Origin: CBDFLA01 sp965248915
GTDB lineage: Bacteria > Pseudomonadota > Alphaproteobacteria > M2410
Reading direction: 5' to 3'
Length of the DNA stretch: 64,000 nucleotides
Assembly: GCA_965248915.1 (NCBI GenBank)
Contig: OZ252216.1
Location: 1,054,001 to 1,118,000, forward strand
Part shown: positions 35,241 through 44,425 of the stretch, one piece after another
Numbering within the stretch: the first letter of the stretch is position 1
Layout: every line of letters starts with the position of its first letter
Position numbers and translations under genes: made by a program
The notes under the pieces: generated by a model
What the model was told of the DNA's origin: nothing
Databases searched by the model: none
What the model saw: only the letters and a program-made list of their open reading frames with translations

Positions 35241-38033
35241 TTGTCAAATAACGAGAACACACCGCCAGAAGAGCCGCGTGACGGCACCCCTCCGGAAGGG
35301 TCAGGTAGCGATATAGCGCTGATTTCTATTGAGGACGAGATGCAACGCTCGTACCTCGATTATGCCATGAGCGTAATTGTTTCGCGCGCCTTGCCTGACG
35401 TGAGAGACGGCCTCAAACCGGTTCATAGACGTATTCTCTTCTCCATGAGTGAAAACGGATATGATTGGAACAAACCGTATCGCAAATCCGCCCGTGTCGT
35501 CGGTGATGTCATTGGTAAATATCACCCCCACGGTGATCAATCGATCTATGACGCTTTGGTTAGATTGGCGCAGGAATTTTCCATGCGCCTGCCGTTGTTG
35601 GACGGACAAGGGAACTTTGGTTCTGTTGACGGCGATCCACCTGCTGCTATGCGTTACACCGAAGTTCGCATGGGAAAGCCTGCGCACGCGCTTCTTGAGG
35701 ATCTAGATAAGAACACAGTCGATTTTCAAGAAAACTACGACAATTCCGAAAGTGAACCAGTTGTTTTGCCGGCAAGGTTTCCAAACCTGTTGGTGAATGG
35801 GGCCGGTGGTATCGCGGTCGGGATGGCGACCAATGTGCCACCGCACAATCTCGGCGAAGTAATCGACGGTTGCCTGGCATACATTGATGACCCGGAGATT
35901 ACCGTCGCAGATTTGATGCAACACGTTCCGGCCCCTGATTTTCCGACCGGCGCATTGATCCTCGGTCGTTCAGGATCCCGTTCGGCTTTGCACACCGGGC
36001 GCGGCTCCATCGTCATGCGTGCCCGCGTCACCACTGAAGAAGTCCGCAAGGATCGTGTGGCCTTAATCGTCACGGAGATCCCGTATCAGGTCAACAAGTC
36101 CAACCTGATCGAAAAGATCGCAGAACTCGTGCGCGACAAGAGGGTCGAAGGGATTTCAGACCTTCGCGACGAATCTGATCGTGAAGGGATGCGCATTGTC
36201 ATCGAGTTGCGCCGTGACGCGGTGCCGGATGTTGTGTTGAATCAGCTCTATCGCTTCTCGCAATTGCAGACAAGCTTTGGCGCCAATATGTTGGCGCTCA
36301 ATGGCGGTAAGCCGGAGCTCCTCAATCTGCGGGATATGATCGCGGCCTTTATTGCATTTCGCGAAGAGGTCATTACCCGTCGTACCAAGTACGAATTGGA
36401 TCGCGCGCGCGAGCGAGCCCATGTGTTGGTCGGCATGGCGATCGCTGTTGCTAACATCGATGAAGTGATTGCGCTCATCCGCAAAGCACCCAATCCAGCG
36501 ACCGCTCGTGAACAATTGATGGAGCGAGCTTGGCCGGTCGGGGATGTAACACCGCTTCTGCGTTTGATCGCGGATCCTCGTCATGTCATCGCCGAAGATG
36601 GCACGATCCATTTAAGCGAAGAACAAGCCCGCGCCATTCTCGAACTCCGTCTGCAGAGATTAACAGCACTTGGTCGCGATGAAATCGGCGATGAGCTTAA
36701 GGGCCTTGGATCCAAGATTGAAGATTTCTTGGAGATTTTAAAAAGCCGGACCCGCGTCTACACCATCATTCGCGAAGAACTCATTGAAATGAAGAGCGAG
36801 TTCGCCACGCCCCGTCGTTCTGAAATTGTCGATGCAGAACTTGAAGTAGACGATGAAGATCTCATTCAACGCGAGGACATGGTCGTCACGGTGACCCATA
36901 CTGGGTACATCAAGCGCGTACCGCTCAGCACCTACCGAACGCAAAAACGGGGCGGTAAGGGTCGGTCTGGAATGTCGACCAAAAGCGAAGATTTCGTGAC
37001 CCGTGTCTTCGTCGCCAATACACACTCGGCCGTTTTGTTCTTTTCTTCGAGCGGCATGGTCTACAAGCTCAAAGTTTGGCGTCTTCCACAGTCAACGCCG
37101 CAAGGCCGTGGCAAGGCGATGGTCAATCTACTGCCGCTTGCTCAAGATGACAGTATCACCACGATCTTGCCCTTGCCTGAAGACGAAAGTGATCAGGAAG
37201 CGACCTATGTGATGTTTGCGACATCATCCGGGAATGTGCGTCGCAACAAGATCAGCGACTTCCTCAATGTCATGGCGAATGGCAAGATTGCTATGAAACC
37301 TGACGAGGGTGAGACCATCATTGGTGTGACCCTTTGTACGGAGCACGACGACGTCCTGCTTACCACAAAAAATGGCAAAGCCATCAGGTTCCCAGTTACC
37401 GACGTGCGCGTGTTCAAAGGTAGGGAATCACGAGGCGTGCGCGGAATCAAAATTGTTGGCGACAATGAGGTCATCGGTATGGCCATCCTTCGTCATCTGG
37501 ATGTTGAGCCTGCGGAAGCGAGAGCTTATCTCAAACAATCGAGTGCCATCAGGCGGGCGGTTTCAGGTGAGTTGGAAGATGAAGACATCGGCGTCGATGT
37601 GGAAGAGGGCGAGGAAGAGGGCGTTGAGGAAGCGACCTTGAGCCCTGAGCGCTATGCGGAACTTGGCGCCTATGAACAATTTGTATTGTCCGTAACAAAC
37701 AATGGTTTCGGAAAGAGAAGTTCTTCCTTCGAGTATCGAACCTCCAAAAGAGGGGGCCAAGGGATCATTGCCATTACAATGTCGAAACGAAATGGCCAAC
37801 TTGTGGCCTCATTTCCCGTCGAAGATAGCGACGAGATTATGTTGGTTACCAATGGCGGCCAATTAATCCGCTGTCCAGTTGACGACGTAAGAGTTGCCGC
37901 CCGTAACACCCAAGGGGTAACTATTTTCCGGACGGACCCAGACGAACACGTTGTGTCTGTCGAACATCTTGGCGAAGCAGGCGCGGAGTCAGATGAAGAT
38001 GTGGAGGAGGATAGTCCTCCCGAATCCGAGTAA
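35241..38033 (+). CDS. gyrA: DNA gyrase subunit A
   Basis: Type II topoisomerase breakage-reunion subunit, 930 residues. A TTG start at 35241 is inferred: no ATG or GTG occurs between the in-frame stop at 35178 and the conserved ISIEDEMQRSYLDYAMSVIVSRALPD. Catalytic Tyr139 lies in AAMRYTEVRM; the GyrA box QKRGGKGRSG and six beta-pinwheel repeats identify GyrA rather than ParC. The quinolone region reads HPHGDQSIYD, so the position equivalent to E. coli Ser83 is Gln100 here. An acidic insert (DEDIGVDVEEGEEEG) sits in the C-terminal domain. Confidence 0.96.
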   Translation: MSNNENTPPEEPRDGTPPEGSGSDIALISIEDEMQRSYLDYAMSVIVSRALPDVRDGLKPVHRRILFSMSENGYDWNKPYRKSARVVGDVIGKYHPHGDQSIYDALVRLAQEFSMRLPLLDGQGNFGSVDGDPPAAMRYTEVRMGKPAHALLEDLDKNTVDFQENYDNSESEPVVLPARFPNLLVNGAGGIAVGMATNVPPHNLGEVIDGCLAYIDDPEITVADLMQHVPAPDFPTGALILGRSGSRSALHTGRGSIVMRARVTTEEVRKDRVALIVTEIPYQVNKSNLIEKIAELVRDKRVEGISDLRDESDREGMRIVIELRRDAVPDVVLNQLYRFSQLQTSFGANMLALNGGKPELLNLRDMIAAFIAFREEVITRRTKYELDRARERAHVLVGMAIAVANIDEVIALIRKAPNPATAREQLMERAWPVGDVTPLLRLIADPRHVIAEDGTIHLSEEQARAILELRLQRLTALGRDEIGDELKGLGSKIEDFLEILKSRTRVYTIIREELIEMKSEFATPRRSEIVDAELEVDDEDLIQREDMVVTVTHTGYIKRVPLSTYRTQKRGGKGRSGMSTKSEDFVTRVFVANTHSAVLFFSSSGMVYKLKVWRLPQSTPQGRGKAMVNLLPLAQDDSITTILPLPEDESDQEATYVMFATSSGNVRRNKISDFLNVMANGKIAMKPDEGETIIGVTLCTEHDDVLLTTKNGKAIRFPVTDVRVFKGRESRGVRGIKIVGDNEVIGMAILRHLDVEPAEARAYLKQSSAIRRAVSGELEDEDIGVDVEEGEEEGVEEATLSPERYAELGAYEQFVLSVTNNGFGKRSSSFEYRTSKRGGQGIIAITMSKRNGQLVASFPVEDSDEIMLVTNGGQLIRCPVDDVRVAARNTQGVTIFRTDPDEHVVSVEHLGEAGAESDEDVEEDSPPESE

Positions 38034-38064
38034 GCTGACAACAAGAAGCTGCATCGAGGCCAGA

Positions 38065-38580
38065 ATGACATCAGGAACCAATAGAACGGGGTTGTACCCA
38101 GGGACGTTTGATCCCATGACCAATGGCCATTTGGATATTATCAGTCGGGCGGTCAAGCTCGTCGACAAGTTGATAATCGGTGTGGCGATCAATGAGGCCA
38201 AGCAACCGCTCTTCAATTTGGATGAGCGAGTAAAAATGATCGAAGATGCCTGTCAGGCATTTACTGGCAGCGATGTTGCCGATATTGACGTGCGGCCGTT
38301 TGACAACCTGCTTGTTCATTTTGCGGAACAAGTCGGTGCTGGCGTTATCATCAGGGGCCTCAGAGCAGTATCTGACTTTGAATACGAATTCCAGATGGTG
38401 GGAATGAATGGGGTGCTGAACCCCGATATCGAAACTGTATTTCTAATGGCGGAAGCAAAGCATCAAGCGGTTTCGTCAACTCTTGTCAAAGAAATCGCGA
38501 AGCTTGGAGGTAATGTATCGAGCTTTATTCCAGGCTTTGTGGAAGATCAACTGAGGCAAAAATTCGCAATAGGCGAATAA
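38065..38580 (+). CDS. coaD: Phosphopantetheine adenylyltransferase
   Basis: Fourth enzyme of coenzyme A synthesis, making dephospho-CoA from 4'-phosphopantetheine and ATP. The ATG at 38065 (GAGG upstream) opens directly into GLYPGTFDPMTNGHLDII with the TxGH nucleotidyltransferase motif; IIRGLRAVSDFEYEFQM and the end HQAVSSTLVKEIAKLGG are diagnostic. The longer open frame runs back into gyrA and is not used. 171 residues, typical. It follows gyrA by 31 bases, an order common in alphaproteobacteria. Confidence 0.97.
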   Translation: MTSGTNRTGLYPGTFDPMTNGHLDIISRAVKLVDKLIIGVAINEAKQPLFNLDERVKMIEDACQAFTGSDVADIDVRPFDNLLVHFAEQVGAGVIIRGLRAVSDFEYEFQMVGMNGVLNPDIETVFLMAEAKHQAVSSTLVKEIAKLGGNVSSFIPGFVEDQLRQKFAIGE

Positions 38581-38602
38581 GTGTAAAGTGGAGTAGTGAC
38601 CG

Positions 38603-39391
38603 ATGACGATGTGGAAAAAGTGGCTTGTGGCTCTGACGGGCGTCGCTGTGTTTGCAGGCGTAGCAATGACGCAGGAAATAGATCCAGCGATTGAAATCCC
38701 AGAGGGCACCGAGCAAGAAAACAAGGCACCAGAGGAAAAAGAGCTTCTCGATCCAGAGAACACTCTTTTCATGGAGCTAATTTATGGGCGTGTAACCATA
38801 AAGTTGTTTCCGGATGTCGCACCGGAGCATGTCGCGCGCGTAAAGCAACTGACGCGGGAGGGTTTTTACGACCGCTTGTACTTCCATCGGGTTATTGACG
38901 GATTTATGGCCCAAACCGGGGATCCAATGAATGATGGGACAGGTGGTTCTGAATATCCCGACCTACCTGCTGAATTCTCAGACACATTGGGTCACAAGAA
39001 GGGTACTCTGTCGATGGCTCGATCTGAAGATCCAAACAGCGCCAACAGCCAATTCTTCATCGTGTTCGAAGACGATGGTGCGAGCCACTTGGACGGTCAA
39101 TACACGATCTTTGGAGAAGTCGCGCAAGGAATGCGCTTTGTCGGCCGTATCCAAAAGGGAGAGGGGACCGAAGGAGAGTTCAGTGATCCGCTCGATCGTG
39201 ACCGAATTCTGCGCATGCGTGTCGCGGCTGATGTTGCAGCAGAACAAAAAGCAGCGAAACAAAAAGCCAAGCGCCATGGCATTGACGCAGATGACACCGA
39301 AGAACAGCCAGATGCGCCGATAGACGAAAGCCTCGAAGAGAACATGGCCGTACCAGTGACCGAAAATGACTTGCCGACGAACGATCAATAA
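38603..39391 (+). CDS. Exported cyclophilin-type peptidyl-prolyl isomerase
   Basis: Cyclophilin with an N-terminal signal segment (KKWLVALTGVAVFAGVAMTQ), so probably periplasmic. The active-site block YFHRVIDGFMAQTGDP (catalytic Arg in FHRV), SMARSEDPNSANSQFFIV and LDGQYTIFGEV are intact. An acidic linker and a Glu/Asp-rich tail of about 60 residues follow the domain. 262 residues. It precedes a second, cytosolic cyclophilin by 24 bases. Confidence 0.93.
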   Translation: MTMWKKWLVALTGVAVFAGVAMTQEIDPAIEIPEGTEQENKAPEEKELLDPENTLFMELIYGRVTIKLFPDVAPEHVARVKQLTREGFYDRLYFHRVIDGFMAQTGDPMNDGTGGSEYPDLPAEFSDTLGHKKGTLSMARSEDPNSANSQFFIVFEDDGASHLDGQYTIFGEVAQGMRFVGRIQKGEGTEGEFSDPLDRDRILRMRVAADVAAEQKAAKQKAKRHGIDADDTEEQPDAPIDESLEENMAVPVTENDLPTNDQ

Positions 39392-39415
39392 TACGAAATT
39401 CGAAAGGAGGCCTTT

Positions 39416-39892
39416 GTGGCCGAGGTATCCCAAGACTCAGAAAACACACTTCTCCTGGAAACTGCCCACGGTATTGTGACGATCAAGTGCCTGCCTGATG
39501 TCGCACCAAACCATGTGGCCCGGGTCAAGGAACTGACTCGTTCTGGCTTTTACGATGGAATTGTATTTCATCGGGTTATCGATGGTTTCATGGCGCAAAC
39601 AGGAGACCCGACGGGAACCGGTACCGGAGGTTCAGGTCAAAATCTCTCCGCCGAATTCAATGCTACTACCCATGTTCGTGGAACATGTTCTATGGCGCGC
39701 GCTCAAAATCCCGACAGCGCGGACAGCCAATTCTTCATCTGCTTCGACGAAGCCCCTTGGCTTGATGGTCAGTATTCCGCATGGGGTCAGGTTGTGGGCG
39801 GCATGGATGCCATTGACAGTGTCGCCAAGGGAGAGCCCCCAGCAAGTCCCGACAAAATCATTTCAATGAAGGTCGCTGCGGACGCAGAGTAA
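39416..39892 (+). CDS. Cytosolic cyclophilin-type peptidyl-prolyl isomerase
   Basis: Compact cyclophilin of 158 residues without signal peptide. The GTG start is supported by AAAGGAGG 5 bases upstream. Active-site text VFHRVIDGFMAQTGDPTGTGTGG, CSMARAQNPDSADSQFFICF and LDGQYSAWGQVVGGM. It is a near paralogue of the exported cyclophilin just upstream; the pair arranged as periplasmic plus cytosolic copies resembles ppiA/ppiB sets elsewhere. Confidence 0.95.
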   Translation: MAEVSQDSENTLLLETAHGIVTIKCLPDVAPNHVARVKELTRSGFYDGIVFHRVIDGFMAQTGDPTGTGTGGSGQNLSAEFNATTHVRGTCSMARAQNPDSADSQFFICFDEAPWLDGQYSAWGQVVGGMDAIDSVAKGEPPASPDKIISMKVAADAE

Positions 39893-39928
39893 ACGCGCCA
39901 TGACATCAGGGTAGGGCAAGGCATTCCC

Positions 39929-40990
39929 ATGCAAGTGGATCTATTTGACTTCGATCTACCGCAAGATCGGATTGCGCTTCGCCCTGCCAATCCCAAGGAA
40001 GCAGCACGTCTTCTTGTTGTTCGAGGCGATGCGCTAGATGATCGTCATATTTCAGATCTCACATCGCTCCTTGATCGGGGCGATGTACTTGTGGTCAACG
40101 ATACCAAAGTGCTCAATGCGCAACTGCGTGGGTTTCGCGGCCCCAGATCTACATCTGGCGCGGGGGCAAACATTGATGTCACACTGCACAAGCAGGTTGA
40201 TGACCGGACCTGGCTTGCCTTTGTCCGCCCCGCCAAACGCCTCAAAAATGGGGACCATTTGGATTTCGAGGATCAACTCAATGCCAAGGTGGTGGCGTGC
40301 AATCCGGGCGGAGAAGTGGAGCTGTGCTTCTCGCTCAGCGGTGATACGTTTGCCGACGCCATTGCAAAGTTCGGTGCGACCCCATTACCTCCCTACATTG
40401 CCTCGCAGCGTTCGGTCGACGAGCGAGACAAGCAAGATTATCAAACAGTTTTCGCTGAGTTCACAGGGTCCGTGGCGGCACCAACGGCGGGTCTCCATTT
40501 TTGTGAAACGCAATTGGATGAATTGCGCAATAGGGGCGTTGAGATCGAACAAGTGACACTGCACGTGGGCGCGGGGACGTTCCTGCCAGTGAAAACCGAA
40601 GACACAGATCAACACAAGATGCACAGCGAATGGGGTGAGATCAACGCTGCGACCGCTTCGCGATTGACCTCGGCTAAAAAGGAGGGACGGCGGATTATCT
40701 GTGTTGGCACAACATCTTTGAGGTTGTTGGAGGCTGCTGCAACATCTGAAGGTGTAGTTACACCGTTCTCAGGTGAAACAGATATATTCATTACGCCCGG
40801 TTACAAGTTCAAAATCGTCGACAAGCTTTTGACAAATTTTCACTTGCCACGATCAACGCTCTTTATGTTGGTCTGTGCATTCTCGGGACGGGAACGCATG
40901 CATGGGGCCTATGCTCACGCCGTAAAGTCAAACTACCGATTTTATTCATATGGCGATGCGTGCCTTCTCTCTCCGGAGGAACTCGGGTGA
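39929..40990 (+). CDS. queA: S-adenosylmethionine:tRNA ribosyltransferase-isomerase
   Basis: Transfers and rearranges the ribosyl part of SAM onto 7-aminomethyl-7-deazaguanine at tRNA position 34, giving epoxyqueuosine. The protein starts MQVDLFDFDLPQDRIALRPANP and shows DRGDVLVVNDTKVLNAQL, VAAPTAGLHF, HVGAGTFLPVK and NFHLPRSTLFMLVCAFSG, all QueA hallmarks; 353 residues. AAGG precedes the ATG. Its stop overlaps the tgt start (GTGA), so the two queuosine genes are coupled. Confidence 0.98.
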   Translation: MQVDLFDFDLPQDRIALRPANPKEAARLLVVRGDALDDRHISDLTSLLDRGDVLVVNDTKVLNAQLRGFRGPRSTSGAGANIDVTLHKQVDDRTWLAFVRPAKRLKNGDHLDFEDQLNAKVVACNPGGEVELCFSLSGDTFADAIAKFGATPLPPYIASQRSVDERDKQDYQTVFAEFTGSVAAPTAGLHFCETQLDELRNRGVEIEQVTLHVGAGTFLPVKTEDTDQHKMHSEWGEINAATASRLTSAKKEGRRIICVGTTSLRLLEAAATSEGVVTPFSGETDIFITPGYKFKIVDKLLTNFHLPRSTLFMLVCAFSGRERMHGAYAHAVKSNYRFYSYGDACLLSPEELG

Positions 40991-42114
40991 CAGCGTTCGA
41001 TTTTGAGATAAAGGCAAGCGATGACCTGGCCCGAACGGGGGTGATCAAGACACCTCGTGGCGAGATCCACACGCCTGCCTTTATGCCTGTGGGCACCGCT
41101 GCCACCGTCAAGACCATGCTGCCCGAACAAGTCCGCCAGACAGGGGCCGACATTGTTTTGGGGAACACTTATCACCTGATGTTGCGACCGGGTGCCGAGC
41201 AAGTAGCGGCACTTGGCGGCCTTCATGAGTTCATGCAATGGAAACGACCGATCCTTACAGATTCCGGTGGCTATCAAGTCATGTCTCTCTCAAAGCTTAG
41301 AAAGTTGACGGAAGACGGTGTCACCTTTCAATCCCACATTGATGGCAGCACACACATGTTGTCGCCAGAACGCGCCATGGAGATACAGGCACTCTTGGGT
41401 TCAGACATTCAAATGGTGTTGGACGAATGTACACCCTACCCAGCGACCGAGGAGGAAGCGAGAGCGTCCATGGGGCTTTCTATGCGCTGGGCGGTGAGAT
41501 CGAAAGAAGCTTTTGCCGGCAATGAAGGCCAGGCTTGTTTCGGCATCGTGCAAGGCGGGGTCTATGGCGAGTTGCGTGAGAAATCCGCCAAAGCGCTCAT
41601 CGACATCGGGTTTCAAGGCTATGCAGTCGGCGGCCTGGCTGTCGGTGAGGGCCAAGAGATCATGTTTGATGTTCTTGATTATACAGTGCCACATCTCCCA
41701 ACCGACAAACCCAGATACCTGATGGGCGTCGGAAAACCGGACGATCTGGTTGGAGCGGTGGCAAGAGGCATTGATATGTTCGACTGTGTCTTGCCGACAC
41801 GATCCGGCAGGCACGGCCAGGCCTTTACCCGTCGGGGCACAGTAAATCTGCGCAACGCGCGCCATGCTGCCGACCCTCGCCCCATCGATGGGGAGAGCGC
41901 TTGCCCTGCCTCATCACAGTATAGCCGGGCCTATCTCCACCACCTCTTCAAAACAGGTGAAATATTGGGGCAGATCCTGCTCACATGGCACAATCTCTCT
42001 TACTACCAGGAGCTAATGGCGGGTCTGAGAGAGGCCATAGAAGAGGGCGGTCTCAGCAAATTCAGAACCCAATTTGAACGCGATCAAGCCAGCGGCGACA
42101 TCGATCCTCACTGA
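40987..42114 (+). CDS. tgt: tRNA-guanine transglycosylase
   Basis: Exchanges guanine 34 for preQ1 in queuosine tRNAs. The GTG at 40987 is preceded by GGAGGA at ideal distance and overlaps the queA stop; a GTG at 40960 has no ribosome site. Active-site text: ILTDSGGYQVMSLSKLRK, FGIVQGG, VGGLAVGE, DMFDCVLPTRSGRHGQAF (nucleophile Asp). The zinc site, normally CxCxxC plus His, reads S-A-C-P-A-S in GESACPASSQYSRAYLHH, so two of three Cys are Ser; the downstream His (LLTWHN) is kept. 375 residues. Confidence 0.97.
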   Translation: MTAFDFEIKASDDLARTGVIKTPRGEIHTPAFMPVGTAATVKTMLPEQVRQTGADIVLGNTYHLMLRPGAEQVAALGGLHEFMQWKRPILTDSGGYQVMSLSKLRKLTEDGVTFQSHIDGSTHMLSPERAMEIQALLGSDIQMVLDECTPYPATEEEARASMGLSMRWAVRSKEAFAGNEGQACFGIVQGGVYGELREKSAKALIDIGFQGYAVGGLAVGEGQEIMFDVLDYTVPHLPTDKPRYLMGVGKPDDLVGAVARGIDMFDCVLPTRSGRHGQAFTRRGTVNLRNARHAADPRPIDGESACPASSQYSRAYLHHLFKTGEILGQILLTWHNLSYYQELMAGLREAIEEGGLSKFRTQFERDQASGDIDPH

Positions 42115-42245
42115 ACTTTCATTTGATGTGTGAAATCCCCAGAATCTCCCAAAAGAGAGGTTGACCTAAGCCAACTCTGACCCTATGTTCCGCCCGCATT
42201 TGCAAGGGACGGTGCCGACTCGCGGTACCACATTTTTCCTCTCGT

Positions 42246-42321
42246 GGGCCCGTAGCTCAGTTGGTAGAGCAACTGACTTTTAATCAGTGGGTCACAGGTT
42301 CGATTCCTGTCGGGCTCACCA
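42246..42321 (+). tRNA. tRNA-Lys (anticodon TTT)
   Basis: Cloverleaf: acceptor GGGCCCG / CGGGCTC with one G-T pair, D-arm GCTCAGTTGGTAGAGC, anticodon stem ACTGA / TCAGT with loop CTTTTAA (TTT), T-arm ACAGG-TTCGATT-CCTGT, discriminator A and encoded CCA. It marks the left edge of the accessory segment with the HSP90-like/SIR2 operon; tRNA 3' ends are common integration sites. Confidence 0.97.
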
Positions 42322-42742
42322 ATAAAATCAACAAATTAGACGATTTGAGTATTGCAAGTGGATGTCTATTCCTCCTCAAGTAGACACTGTGTAGACGCTC
42401 TTCATGTCGTTACTTGTTTCGCTGCCCCCGGGGGAGGGGGGACCGGGGTTCATTGCCTTCGAGTGAATTCAGTGAAGAATTTTTCGGCTGGAAATTGACG
42501 CAATAGTCACTCCAAAGAAGAACAGAGTTAGATGGTTTTTCTTGTTTTTACAGCAGCTTGAGCGCGCGCAAGACCTTGAAGTTCTTACAAACCGTACTTA
42601 GGTTCCAATCAGTATACTAGAAAACTGTAGACAACACTCATTGCAACATAACGCGAAAGTCTATCGCACCATTTCCTAGATCGACACTCATGGCTCGAAG
42701 AACTGAAGCTGTCCATCGCCTCTCGAAACGGGTCAAACTCTT
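42322..42742. other. Gene-free region between tRNA-Lys and the HSP90-like/SIR2 operon
   Basis: About 420 bases without a supportable gene. It holds a G/C homopolymer patch (CCCCCGGGGGAGGGGGG around 42425-42441) and an AT-rich stretch at 42530-42650 that must include the operon's promoter. I found no integrase and no second copy of the tRNA 3' end here. Confidence 0.5.
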
Positions 42743-44425
42743 ATGACTCAAGAAAAAGATAACTGGCCCCCGAAATTCACTCTGGACCAAGAGAAAATTC
42801 TCACTCTTTTGACCGGTGATCGCTTCTATTCGAATGCAAGTGCAGCTCTTAGGGAATCGATACTAAATGCCATTGATGCAACACATAGGCAATTGCAGGC
42901 GGACTCATCATTTCAACCAGCGATCGAGGTGAACTTCGATCTAGAATCGCAGCGGCTGGCTATCTCCGACAACGGGGACGGCATGAACCAAGTTGACATA
43001 ACGGACTTGTTTGCAAAGGTTGGAGCTTCGGCGGCGGAGTTTGATACCAACAAAGGCTCGGTGGGTGAGTTTGGCATCGGTGTTATCAGTTACTTCATGG
43101 CGGGCGACGAGTTTGAGTTGGACACATTTGATGGTGAGACCCATCCAATAGCACTCAAATTTACACGCGAGATGTTGGCAGGTGGAAAGTCCGAACCCAT
43201 CACTTCAAATCGCACATCGAGAGGCACCACGATCGTAATAAAGATTCGTGACCCAGAAACGATGAATTTGTTGATTGATAGGTACCCGCACTGGTGTCGG
43301 GACGTGAAAGACCTCAATGCGGTTTTGCTGCCAAAAGGAGAGATTCTGTCTCAGGGGGGAGTGGATAGGGCCGATGCCGTTGAAGGTCTGACAACTCCGA
43401 ACTGGGTTGAGAAGGCACACCTGTCCCCGATTGATGGTCCAAAAGGCTGGGATTCAATGCTTGGCTACTCGACAGTGTCGGTCTTGTATCGAGGAGTGTT
43501 TGTCCAGGAGTATAGGGCAAACGGGGTATGGGGAATTGAAGGTTCAATTGACGTTGATCCCAAACACTTTAAGCCTAGTCTGAACAGAGAGGGTTTTATT
43601 GAAAAAGCATTTGATGTTGAAATCGATAGTTTTCTCAGATCTGTGCACCCTGAATTGCTCCGAGCAATGGCTGGCAATCTCGAGAACTCGCTATCTGGGC
43701 TATTGACCTCTTGGGATGTGAAGCGATGGGCTACGCTGTGGCTGTCAGTTCCCCGTGATGATGCTTATTCTCAGGCCGCAGACAGTTGGGATGCAATCTT
43801 CCGAGGTGTTCCTGCGTTTGAGCTCGCTTCGGGAAATGATTGGAAACCTCTTTCTTTCGACGAGCTACTGGGACTGAGTGGCGAGATTTATGTCGCTCCT
43901 CAACCCGACCAGAACCCAACTGTGGTTGTGAACGCCGCAATTCGATTGTTGAGGCATACAAAGGAAAACGTCATACGTGGACTCAGCAGGGACGGCAGCT
44001 ACCTAAAGAATGTTGGCAGCTACTTCGGCACCACAGCAGATCTAATCACAAAGGTCTTTGAACCAGAATTGCCGACGTTGAAATATCTGACAAACTGCGC
44101 AGAAGACACAATCGCCAGTGTCGCTATTGTGGCACCACTCTACGTAGGCGAGCCGAAAGTAGATATTGTCCAGCTAGGAATGGACGGTCCCCCGGTCCTG
44201 CGTCTTCAAACGCGACTAATCCTGAATATCGATCATCCCGACGGAAAGGCGATCGTAGAAGAAGCACTGATTGTAAACAAAGGTCCCGGGTCCCTGGTCG
44301 AGATCACGGCTAGGAAGTCATATGAAAACATCTCACAGGTGGCGGCTGCGGTGCGACAGTCTATTGGGGAGACACACCGTCTTGGGCTGGTACGAAGAGA
44401 TTACATAAGGGGATTATTGGAATGA
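42743..44425 (+). CDS. HSP90-like GHKL ATPase (putative defence protein)
   Basis: Protein of 560 residues with an N-terminal GHKL ATPase: N-box Glu38-x-x-x-Asn42-Ala-x-Asp45 (RESILNAIDA), Asp76-Asn-Gly-Asp-Gly80, GEFGIG at 108-113 and RGTTIVIKI for the late Thr. After this comes an HSP90-type middle domain: VLYRGVFVQEY and SIDVDPKHFKPSLNREGFI correspond to HSP90's RVFI and VDSEDLPLNISRE blocks, with Arg282 at the place of the catalytic Arg. The last 250 residues match nothing I know. It is not the housekeeping HtpG, being shorter and diverged. Overlaps the SIR2 gene by 4 bases. Confidence 0.85.
   Translation: MTQEKDNWPPKFTLDQEKILTLLTGDRFYSNASAALRESILNAIDATHRQLQADSSFQPAIEVNFDLESQRLAISDNGDGMNQVDITDLFAKVGASAAEFDTNKGSVGEFGIGVISYFMAGDEFELDTFDGETHPIALKFTREMLAGGKSEPITSNRTSRGTTIVIKIRDPETMNLLIDRYPHWCRDVKDLNAVLLPKGEILSQGGVDRADAVEGLTTPNWVEKAHLSPIDGPKGWDSMLGYSTVSVLYRGVFVQEYRANGVWGIEGSIDVDPKHFKPSLNREGFIEKAFDVEIDSFLRSVHPELLRAMAGNLENSLSGLLTSWDVKRWATLWLSVPRDDAYSQAADSWDAIFRGVPAFELASGNDWKPLSFDELLGLSGEIYVAPQPDQNPTVVVNAAIRLLRHTKENVIRGLSRDGSYLKNVGSYFGTTADLITKVFEPELPTLKYLTNCAEDTIASVAIVAPLYVGEPKVDIVQLGMDGPPVLRLQTRLILNIDHPDGKAIVEEALIVNKGPGSLVEITARKSYENISQVAAAVRQSIGETHRLGLVRRDYIRGLLE

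Noticed and set aside
42743..44425. Housekeeping HtpG or MutL
   Set aside because: HtpG is about 620-640 residues with a different N-terminus, and MutL motifs are missing after the ATPase; the overlap with a SIR2 gene points to a specialised system.
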